The translations under genes were made by a program, and so were the position numbers. A stretch of 64,000 bases of DNA from Haliclystus octoradiatus (taxonomy: Eukaryota > Cnidaria > Staurozoa > Stauromedusae > Haliclystidae), in NCBI GenBank assembly GCA_916610825.1, contig OU744451.1:19803482-19867481 (forward strand), written 5' to 3'. This document shows positions 30,052-42,000 of this stretch, in pieces. Positions within the stretch are counted from its first letter, which is position 1. Each line of letters starts with the position of its first letter. The notes beneath the pieces were generated by a model. It saw nothing but the letters and a program-made list of their open reading frames with translations, ran no database searches and was not told the DNA's origin.

Positions 30052-33000
30052 TCATCTTTCGTCAGAATTGGTAGTTGTTGCGGCAGGTCTATTATCCCTA
30101 CCTCGGCTTGACCAATTTCCTCGTCCTCGATTATTTCTATTATTTGACCATCCACCTCGCCCACCTCGCCCACCACGACCTCGTCCGCGCGAATAGGAAT
30201 GACCACGGTATGACGATGAACCGACACCAAACGTTTCTACATTTAATTTACGCTCTTGTGAACGGAACCTAGAAAATTAAAAAGTAAGTTAACATCGACC
30301 ACAGAGTCAAACAAAAGTAAGAATCCTGGAATCCTACATTCCGGAAGGTTAGAGCAAATTGAGAAGAAAATTGATATTTTTATGATTTATTGGTCAAACA
30401 TCAACAACAAAAATTCAGAATAGTTTGTTTAAATGATTCCAGAAGGCTGAACCTTTTGTCGGACCCTGATCAAACAGCACTAAAAGGAACTATCTAGAGA
30501 TTTTGAATGGATTTCAATGGGAAAAAGGCAATTAACTAGAGTTTACAAGTGTGGAAATAGTCTGAAATCTGCTAAAAGTCTGAAAATTTTCATGTCTGAT
30601 AGTAATACAGGTTACCAAATTTTGAACTCATACAAAAGGTAAATCACTCTTCAAGACGGCTCATGATTTCTGATGGCTTCTCGTTTTCTTCCAAGTGCCC
30701 TCTTGTGTATCATTAAGCCATAGATCATAGGACACGGTGCAAAAATTGCAAAATGGTATTCCATTTCACAATCTGATTATCTGTTTTCCAAAAGACTGCA
30801 GCTTTTGCAGCATCCTCTTTCTTGCATATCTAATACATGACATCCTTTAAAAAAGGTGTGTTACCATACCTGTCATTTTTACCGCTACCAGCTTCGCAAG
30901 AAATGCTGTCAAAGAATGATTTTGTTTTGTCATAACATCGATCAGGCGATGGTAACTCATCAGCGAGAGAAACTGAATTGGAATTAACTGATGAATTTGA
31001 TTGTTCATCATCATTTGCGCTAGACTGTGAAAGAATAAATTTATAAAATATGACTTTCATAACCCTGCTATTGAATTAGTTGAGCAATATGTTCAAAAAT
31101 TCTAAATAAACATAGTTTAAAAAGTTCTGCTTCAAAATATGGACATAAATATATATATGAGTCGCAATAAGGGAAAACAGATATATGATGTTAATAATGT
31201 CATTATAAAGGCCCGGGGAAGGGGTAACTTCTATCGTGCTTCAACGGGGTTGTTCAAATGGAACTTTGGCAGAATGACCATTAATTTTCACATAATGAAA
31301 AAGATACACCAAATAATTTTTATGAATGACAGATTCAACCAAAGAAATTAACAAAAAAGCATCATAGTTAAAACTTGTTTTGCAGAATGAAAAAATTGCA
31401 AAGGTGTCAAAAGAATACCTCAAAACATTTTCATGACAAAGCATACCATAATTTTTTCTTCTGGATTCTGAAAAAGGTACACTGGTACATGTACCCTTTA
31501 ATATTGGAACGTCCCTGTATATCAAAGTATTGAAGTTACCCCCTCCCGTATTTAGGTTGCATAAGAGTCTTTTGTTTGAAAATTTTGGATACATTTTACA
31601 AAGGATAGCATATCAATAATATATTTTTTATTAAACCTAGAAGTTAGAGACCAAAACCAACATTTATCCGGAGTGCAAAGATTATTATAAATCATAACAG
31701 ATTGTGAATATTTCATCTTCATGTTGCGCGACTTTATCAACGGCCTTGATCTTCGTAAATTTTGAGATATCCGAAATACTGTGTGTTGTTATCAATTTTA
31801 AAGTTATCTGATATAAATATCGACCTTAGATACAATCAAACAAAAAAAGCTCTCAGTAAGCGGTCATAAACTGCAAGAAAGTAATGTGATTCTACAATCT
31901 CATAGTATACGTTTGTGAATGATAGCAAATAAAATATGTTAGATTTAACACTTTTAATTGGCCACCTGCATTATAATTCAAATAATGTCCCCTTGAGTGA
32001 ACAAGACATAGGTAAGTTTCATTGATTCTCCACTGACTTAGCACTATGACTGATGCTTGCATGGCAGCAGTCACAGATTCCATCCTATCGATATAACTGG
32101 TTGAAACTAACCAATCCCATCACCCAAGTAGCAAGGACAAACAATTTTGCTTGCGGCAATTAAAACATAGAATGTTGGCCAAAAATCACGGTCTCTTAAA
32201 AAAGTAGTAATGTGGACGGTGTCGCCCTACCGAAGGCACCCGTACCACTCCTCTATTTCTAGAGAAGTGGCTCTTTTCGCTAAGAGCAATGATGTTAAAC
32301 GCTCCTTAGATCTCAGCCGCGACACTGCAGATCAATTTCAACAGATTTCATGGCAGATAGGCCTTGATTGTCAATGCGCAACGATGCGCCGCAGCTACTC
32401 ACAATGCAATTCCTTCTGAACCATTCCATCCGCCATCCTTAGATGGTACTCATTTGATGTTTCAGATAAAGTTAAGGCTGAGTTGACCTGAGGGGGATTT
32501 GAACCACAGTCGATCAGATATGATACGATCTGAAGTTCGGTTGCTCTGCCAACTGAGCTAATCACCCCCTCTTGTGGTACCCCCTCGAACGGTCTCTTGT
32601 GGTATATAAAAACGATGGAAACGAGAATTTCCAAAACGCCATGTTCAAGGTCAATTTTGACGGAGAAAGAGCTGAGCTGTGTGAAAACTCAACAACAACA
32701 TGTATGGATAGAAACAAAGTTTTATCCAAATTAGTCCAGTCAATCTAGATCGGAAAAACACGGAGCCCAGGACAAATTGCAACACAAGCTTTTTTTACAG
32801 ATTCTAGAACAGAATTTAACGCTTAACAACATACTGAAAATCGAGAAAAATCGAGGTGGCGGAACATTACTATATTTGCATTTAAAGACACAAATTATTA
32901 ACCCTTTCTAAAACGCCATTATGCCTCCATCTAAACGTCTGCGCACAGGCTGAGCGCGACATGTTTTCGGAAAACTGTCAAATTTTGATCGAAAGACAAT

Positions 33001-36000
33001 ACAACAAGATGGTAGACATCGTTCGCGGATCATTCAGGTTTGCGTATGATTTTTTATGGTTTAATGGTGAAATGGTACACTTTCCTCCTAATTTTGGTAC
33101 TCAAAGATATTTGATTCGAAGAAACTCTCTCACGAATTAATTCATAATGGAATGTTATCAGTTCGAAAAGTCTCCCAGTGTTATGTTGCAGAGGAAAACG
33201 AAGGATGACAGGCATTATCAAGGACAAGGTTCAAAGCAAAAATCTGTAGATATTCAATAGGGCCTAACACTTATTGTATTGGCTTTCTATTTTCCAAAAT
33301 CAAGGTCAGTATTTTGATTAAAAGTAAGTGAAACATATTTTTCATGAATTATATTCAATTATTCTAATGTTTGTTCGATATGTAGCATGATCATGAATTC
33401 ATGATGTGAAAATAAAAATGATCATAAGGATTCAGTTCTCAGTTGTTTGTTAAGACATAGTGGTTTAGACAGGATGCAAGACTCCCAGATATTTGGATGT
33501 AAATGCATGTACAATTGCCAATTCCTATGGGCTCTGCTGTAACAGTATTACACATGATAGCATCAATTCTGCTGAGTGATCCAAATCAGGACCAATAACA
33601 TTTGTTGGCCTATTATCTTTATTTCTGACATAGTTTGGCAGCATATTAATGCACCCCGTATAACAGTGCACACAACTGTTGGCCCCCTATATGCCATGGC
33701 AATAACGTATTTACGTACTCAATCTGTACAATTTCACACATAGCATAATGAAAGTTTCAAATTTCATGCATTCAAATGAAAGAGCTTTCTTGAAATTGAT
33801 TCAATTCAGACCTATCTGCTTTTAAATCGTATTATTAATATTTAGCTGAACATGCAAAGTTTGAATGGTGAACAAGGTGTTTGCAAATAATAAAAATTTT
33901 GCATGATAAAAATAGGAAAACAGGGTTGAAGTCTTGAAATGGGGTCTGGAGATTCACCCCCTTGAGAACTTTTTGAATTCTGGCGTCCCAAATAGGGAAT
34001 TTTGCTATGATTTTATCTGAAATGAAATATTCTGTAAAACTTCATGTTTTTGTTTTTATATAACGCAAAAATCATCGATAATGTAATAACGTAGATAAGA
34101 ATGCCTATTCACGATTTCACAGACAAAATTTAGGGCAATAACACGTCCTGAAGAGCCGTAAAAGGCCCCAACTGTTGCTCAACCCCTAATTTACAAACAT
34201 TGCATGTCTGGTATCGTGCAACCTAGATATCTTTTGAGCAATTGAGGATGTTCTTGTTATCTTCTGTGGACCCCTAAACCACACATGTTAATTATCGCAA
34301 CAATGGCTGAATGTCTCTTCAATCTATTTTGAATGGTTTTATTAGAAATATACATCCATTGTATTCAACATCTATATTATTTTATAATCATAGATAAAGT
34401 TTATGATGGTGAAAGTTATGGACTCTTGGACCACACCTATTATACTACTGAGGGTGATGAGATGTAACTATAATGCCTATGAGATGGTCTACTTGATTTA
34501 TATATATATGTATAAGATGTACCTGTAATGCCTATGGGATGGTTTACTTGAATTATATATACATTCTATGTAACGTAGATATCATTTTATGATGTCAGAA
34601 ATGTTCCTGTTCTTGATATTGGAATCTTGGACCACACCTATTATACTACTGAGGGTGATTAGATGTATCTATAATGCGTATGGGATGGTCTACTCGATTT
34701 ATATATATATATATTCTATGCAACCTAGATATGATTTTATGATGTCAGAAATGTTCCTGTTATTGGTACTGGACTCTTGGACCTCACCTATTATACTACT
34801 GAGGGGGATTAGATGTACCTGTCATGCCTATAGGATGGTCTACTCGATTTATATTTATATTCTATACAACCTAGATAGGATTTTATGATGTCAGAAATGT
34901 TCCTGTTCTTGATATTGGTCTCTTGGACCACACCTATTATACTACTGAGGGTGATTAGATGTATCTATAATGCATATGGGATGGTCTACTCGATTTATAT
35001 ATATATTCTATGCAACCTAGATAGGATTTTATGATGTCGGAAATGTTCCTGTTCTTGATATTGGACTCTTGGACTACACCTATTATACTACTGAGGGTGA
35101 TTAGATGTATCTATAATGCATATGGGATGGTCTACTCGATTTATATATATATATATTCTATGCAACCTAGATAGGATTTTATGATGTCAGAAATGTTCCT
35201 GTTCTTGATATTGGACTCTTGGACTACACCTATTATACTACTGAGGGTGATTAGATGTATCTATAATGCATATGGGATGGTCTACTCGATTTATATATAT
35301 ATTCTATGCAACCTAGATATGATTTTATGATGTCAGAAATGTTCCTGTTATTGGTACTGGACTCTTGGACCTCACCTATTATACTACTGAGGGGGATTAG
35401 ATGTACCTGTCATGCCTATAGGATGGTCTACTCGATTTATATTTATATTCTATACAATCTAGATAGGATTTTATGATGTCAGAAATGTTCCTGTTCTTGA
35501 TATTGGACTCTTGGACTACACCTATTATACTACTGAGGGTGATTAGATGTATCTATAATGCATATGGGATGGTCTACTCGATATATATTTATATTCTATA
35601 CAACCTAGATATGATTTTATGATGTCCGAAATGTTCCTGTTCTTGGTATTGGACTCTTTGACCACACCTATTATTCCATTGAGGGTGATAAGATGTATCT
35701 AATATGCATATGGGATAGTCTACTCGATTTATATTTATATTCTATACAACCTAGATAGGATTTTATGATGTCAGAAAGGTTCCTGTTCTTGATATTGGAC
35801 TCTTGGACCACACCTATTATACTATTGAGGGGGCTAGATGTATCTGTGATGCCTATGGGATGGTCTACTTAATTTATATATACGTTCTATCTAACCTAGA
35901 TATGATTTTATGATGTCAGGAATGTTCTTGTTATTGGTATTGGACTCTTGGACCACACCTATTATACTACTCAGGGTGATAAGATATATCTAATATGCAT

Positions 36001-39000
36001 ATGGAATGGTCTACTCGATTTATATATATATTCTATGCAAACTAGATATGATTTTATGATGTCATAAATGTTCCTGTTCTTGATATTGGACTCTTGGACC
36101 ACACCTATTATACTACTGAGGGGGTTAGATGTATCTGTGATGCCTATGGGATGGATTTATATATACATTCTATCTAACCTAGATATGATTTTATGATGTC
36201 AGGAATGTTCCTATTATTGGTATTGGACTCTTGGACCATACCCATTTCACTACTGAGGGTGATTAGACGCATCCTTATTTTGTACGGGATGGTCTACTTG
36301 ATTTATATATGATTTATTTTGATTTTGCCGATTTGAATAGAATTTAATATTTGCCTGGTAGTTAATTAATATAATCGTTAGGTACATCGATTTGCCTCTA
36401 TTTGCAAGGAGCTAATGCGTGTTCTTATGCCAAGCCTCTTTTAATGCGCATTTGTTATTGGTGATAGTACAGTAAAAGTTCAGTAAATTCCCTAATATAA
36501 TTTTTAGCCTCGTTATGGTTTTTTCTGTTATACTGATCAACTTATGATTTTTTTTTCTGTAATTATATTGGGTCACTGAGTGTGTTCTTCTTGATTGCGT
36601 ACATTCTCTTATTTTTTGAAATATCGCTCAGTTTTTAGCCCTAAATGACACAGCCTCGCTTTCATGCCGACCGTAACTAATTTCTATAAAATTGAGCACC
36701 TTCCGCCACTTCGATTTTTCTCGATTTTTGATATGTTGTTCAGCATAAAATTCTACCCTATATACCATAAAAAAAGTTTGTGTTGCAATTTGTCCTTGGT
36801 CAAATTTTAGATTGACTGGACTAAAATCCGTTGTTTAAAAAAGGCGAGATATACACTTGAGTTAATATAATTAGTAAGAAATGACAAAACAAAAAGGTTT
36901 TGATGTAGCAATTCAAATCATAATTTGTCATTCGATATCTTCTAAAATCATCTCCAAAAACATAACTCTTTTTCTTCACATGAAAAAAACATCTACTAAC
37001 ATCTTGTAAACGAGGCTATATCTATTGTTTACGAACAAGAAACCTATTCGAATACTAAAAATCTAAAAATCTAAATATTTGAATAGTGATGCCAGCATTC
37101 ATTGGCAACCATTCAGACACGAGAATTGAAATTTCAAAAGTAGTCTAAAATCTACAATATTTTGATAATTTTCAATGGAATTGAATGGGAAAAAGCAATA
37201 ACTAGAGTTCACAAGGCCCAAAATAGTCTGAAATCCGCTAAAAGTCTGAAAATTCTCATGTCTGAACCATTACTGTGAAAAGTGTGAAATGTCCTGATAG
37301 ATATAGGTAGCTGCTATACAGGGTGGTTATCATAACAGATTTATTTGAACTGTACCTCACTATTGTCTGGTAACTTCAGTGACTTTCTCAATTTCTGCAG
37401 TAATTCCTCTTCTATTTCTTCCTTATTAAATTTTGCATTGGAACTTTGAAAATCAAATTCTTCTGTGAATGTACTTTTGGGTTTGTTCTGGTTAGGCTTT
37501 TGTAGATTGCTACCTTGTCCATCATGAGATCGACGCTGTCGCGGTTTACGCTCACTGGAATCTTTATGAAATCAGAAAGTTGATATTGAATAAATGATGA
37601 CCAGCAATTACTTTAATAGACAATCCACAAGCATTGTAGTGATCAGAGAACAATATAGCAGTCGGCAATCGGCAAATGGCCAATTTCGCTTTTCTACCAG
37701 CAATATTTCAAATTAATTTTTTTTCTTTCTATTTATCTACTTGATAGCATTTCTTGGCAATAGTAATATTTCTCTTTGAAAAAGGTATCACAACATAATA
37801 ACCTTGTACTGCTTCTCTAAATTATAATGCCATAAACATAAATTCTATTGAAAGTATTTTGCATCCTGTTCAGATTCTAATAAATTCTTGCTTATTAAAA
37901 TTGTAACAAATGACAGCGATAAAAAACACGGGATTTCACAACGTTTCGCCATATCATATCTTTATGGCATCATCAGGTATGTAAATACAAATTAAAAAAT
38001 TACAAATATATAGAGTTTGAGTTTACAAAGGAAATTATCAAATACAATTAGACGGAAATTAAACAAACAACAGGGATTTTATAGAAACGTTGTGTGTTCA
38101 GATTCTGCGCATAAATATCAGCAATAAATATGTCAGATCAAATTTGAAAAATTATTTTATTATCAATGGCAAGTTTTTTCGAACGTTTTCTTGCTTCCTA
38201 TTGGTTAATCGAACACCGACAATTCCTAGTGTCTTCGAACGTGACGTAATAATCTGAGACAATAGGGTAGAGCTCGAGACAATTAGGTCGCAACAATAGC
38301 ATCTCCAAGGTTTCAAGACTGACGTGATAGAAAAACTCTTTTTTACAAATGTTTGACTTTTCAAAATAAAGATCTACTACATTAGCAGAAGTGGAGTATC
38401 AAGTTTATTATAAAAAAGATGCAAATAATTAGAAAGAGGACAACGAAATGCAAAGAAGTCTTCATCTAATCTAGTTGATAGCGTTAAAGTCTCTAAATTA
38501 TGAAGACATATTTAAACAAACTTGTTGCGAAGAATTCGTAATATTTCTCAAAAGCAGTTGTTCTTGAATATTTCATGGGATTAATCAAGGTATGGATTAA
38601 TAATGAAACAATTATCAAACTTGATTTCGCATGACACTGAGAATTACCAGGCCTGATATTACGCCTGATAGATAACACGCGCCTCGGCCTGATAATTCTC
38701 AGTGTCGTTCTCAATCTCGTCCGATAATTGTTCATTGTTCTCTGGTAGTGATTTAATATTGTATTTACCCCATTGTTTACTCCCTGCAATGTTAGCAGCA
38801 GAGAGGCTACCAAATTACATCATTATTATATTATACAAATTTTAAAAAAATTCTGTGATTTTCCAAAGTCTTTTGAGTGCCTCATAACAACCCGAGTGTT
38901 GAAATATCGTATATTGTCGATACCACGCATAAGTCGACCCCCCACTTTTGAAGCAAAATTCTAGTATTAGAGAAAAACAAGTCCACAGTCTGTATGTAAT

Positions 39001-42000
39001 TGTAATCCAGCACGTATTATAAGCCACATTTTTTTTCACACATGCATAGTATGACATAAAAGACATGCTTCAATCTGTTCACTCGTTTTTAGAAAGGAGT
39101 GAGACATCTAAAAACAACAGAAACATAAATAGTTTACGTAGTTTGTTTGCTTTGTTATCTATCGAGTTGTAGGCTACACTATTAAAGAAGTGAAATGGGA
39201 TCAATTGCATACATAAATTACCTCTGCGTTGTCCTTCTTTATCATCATTCTTATTAACGTGATTGCTATTGTTTGATTTCTTCTCATCGTTTCTTTTGTT
39301 ACTATCATATTCTCCCTTATTCACTCTTGCGTCTGCCTTTTGCCTGTTCGAATGATGTCCACTTGTGTTTGATTTCACTGTACTAGATGCTGCTGAAGAA
39401 TAACTAAGTGTTCCACTTGTAGAACTTGTCCTTGGTTTCTCATCCATAGTATCTCCACCATTGACAGTCTCTTCTTTAGGTTTAACAACTGGTTGACTAC
39501 GTGGCTGTGAAATAGGTGGTTGTTGTTGCATCTGCGGTGGGGGTACATTCATGCCATATTGACGAGTGTTTGGTGCATTGCCACCATAGGGACCATAGCC
39601 ATAATATGGTGTATTGCTATTAAACGGTGGTTGCTGCATATTATGATGCTGTGCTTGTTGGTTATTGTCAAAAGATGGTCCTACATTGCCTGCATGGGTT
39701 GCGGAACCAGTCTGAAAAAGTGAAAGCGTTACTAATTACAGTCAATTGGTATGCATATGGATACAATATCAGTGTTTTCAAATACATCAATGATGCACAA
39801 TGTAACCAGGTTTGTTTATCTACTCAGATTGTGGAAATACAGCAGAAACTGTTTATAGTGTCATCTTTTATAGCGGATTATTGTTTATAACGTACTGAAT
39901 CCTGGAGAAGTTTGGAATATTTCTTATAAATAATTGGCTACGATGGCACATCGCCTACAACGTACATTTTGAAAGCTCCTTAGGGGCACCATTATAGACA
40001 GTTTCTAGCTAGCCTTCTAGAGTCTAGGATTGGATACCATTCTTATCATTACTTCTAGCAGTAAATCTCAATAGGGTTTCTCCACGTCAACACACAACCG
40101 AAAAACCCTCACCCTCTCAGAATTTAATAAAATTTATTGTAATAAAAGATAATTAGGTAAATATCAACTTGGCCAAGTTTGAGGTAATTTAGTCAAAAAT
40201 AATGAATATAGAGCGTGTTAAAGATTACGCTATAATTAGCAAATTGCATGGTAAAATTTTTATTTTGCTATTTGTGTTCGGAATAAAAATGCAATATGGG
40301 TGAAACACGGATAGCTCAGGCCTTCTAGTCAAAGATAAAAACAATGTAGATTATTTTTAATCAATATTTCAAAGTAAATCTTTGGGGCCAATTGTAGAAA
40401 AATCCGCACAATTGAAAGATTTGAAAATCTCCACAGCTACGAAGAATAATAAAGATTAGTGATTCCCAAAATTTCAATAAACCTTTTTCCCAGCGAAAAA
40501 TATATTTATCGCAGCTACTTAACATATTTCATTCCATTACATAATTTCTGTTCAGTGTCATTCTGGATATAACTGCGATTTAATTGGTTGATTTTCGCGG
40601 ATATTTTGCCTTTAACTACACATATTTGTATGCATGAAACATATTCATATTTGACATGATTTTCTTGGTGCAAAACTACAGTTCTTATGAAGATAATGAC
40701 GAGCATGCAGGGTCCGACAAAGTCTGGAAACTTGGAAACCTAGTTTGCGGAAGGCTGGCAAAATTCAGAAGAAAAAGGCAAAATGCTAGATATAAAGCTA
40801 AAATTTTGTTTTGATTTTACGTTTTTATGTCTGTAAAATTACTCAAACATTTATCTAAAAATTTAAGGTTTGCGGAAAGTAAAACATTTTGTCGGACCCT
40901 GCGAGCATGCACTCGATTTACAACAACAATGGTCAAAAGTCTTACTCTAAACTTACGGATGAAGGATTGAAAGATTATTACAGATGTTATTCAATCTAAA
41001 ATCATTGTTCACATGGATATTCATATTAATAAATAAAATATTATGTTGAGTATAAACTCTGATCCACACGCACATGTATATGAAAGTGAAATAGAATAAG
41101 TAACAACTATGATGCAAAAGCCTTTTTCCGACGGTTGCGAGTGGTTTAATGACAGTATCGCGCATGTCACCAGAGTACAACAGTTAGATATAGCATAACT
41201 ATGAGTATGAAATTGTAAATATTTTATAGCAAATTAACAAGCAAAAAAACTAAGTAAATATAACACATTAAACCTTTACTGTTTCCATTAACAACAATTT
41301 AAATACAAATAACCTATACTGAAACGCATGAAATATTTTGAACAGATGTATAAGCCGTTTTCTAAATCGAAGCCCATTGAAGAGAAAAAGAGGAGAATAA
41401 ACTACTTTTTAGCTGCGGTTATGTGTCTATTGTACAATTAGTTGCGGAAATGATCTATTTAGCTTCTGCGAATTGACTTTAAAGCTGCTATATTTAAAAG
41501 ATGCTGCTATTAGAGAATTAGCTGTGAAAATGATATATTTAGCATTGGTGAATAGACTTTTAAGCTGAGATCTTTCAAAGATGTGTCTATTACACAATTA
41601 GCTGCAGAAATGATCTAATTCGCTTCAGCCAATTGACATTTAAGCTGCGATTTTTCGAAGATGTGTCTATTAGACAATTAGCTGTGTAAATGATCGATTT
41701 AGCTGCGGCAAAATGACTTTTTGGCTGCGATTTTGAAAGATGCGGCAATCAGTCAATTAGCTGCGATAATGATCTATTTAGCTGCGGTAAAGCGACTTTT
41801 TAGCTGCTGACTTAATTCCATGCCAATTGAAACGTTCTAGGATTCCAGAAAGCTGAACATTTTGTCGGGCCAGTTGACCCCTACGCACAAGTCTCCAAGA
41901 AACCTAGTTGCCGGGTTTTGTCAGACCCTGGATCCAGGAAGTGCATAGTGCACACTAACGTTGTCTAGCTTCAATAAATTAATGTTTCATTGGTAGTCTT

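Larger units (their letters stand above)
32733..36823. mobile_element. 4.1-kb inverted-repeat element carrying a satellite array
   Basis: The left arm 32733-32864 and right arm 36701-36823 are reverse complements at roughly 80% (shared: AGTCCAGTCAATCT, GGACAAATTGCAACACAA, AATCGAGAAAAATCGA, GTGGCGGAA). Between them is no ORF but a 146-bp tandem array (34400-36310). It may be a non-autonomous DNA transposon. True ends and target duplication are not settled; shorter similarity continues outside the arms. Confidence 0.6.

Noticed and set aside
32490-32575. Functional tRNA gene on -
   Set aside because: A and B boxes are good, but the anticodon stem does not pair and an extra hairpin is present; it is better read as a SINE head.
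34589-34888. 99-codon open frame
   Set aside because: It spans units of the 146-bp array and repeats with them; no start or codon evidence.
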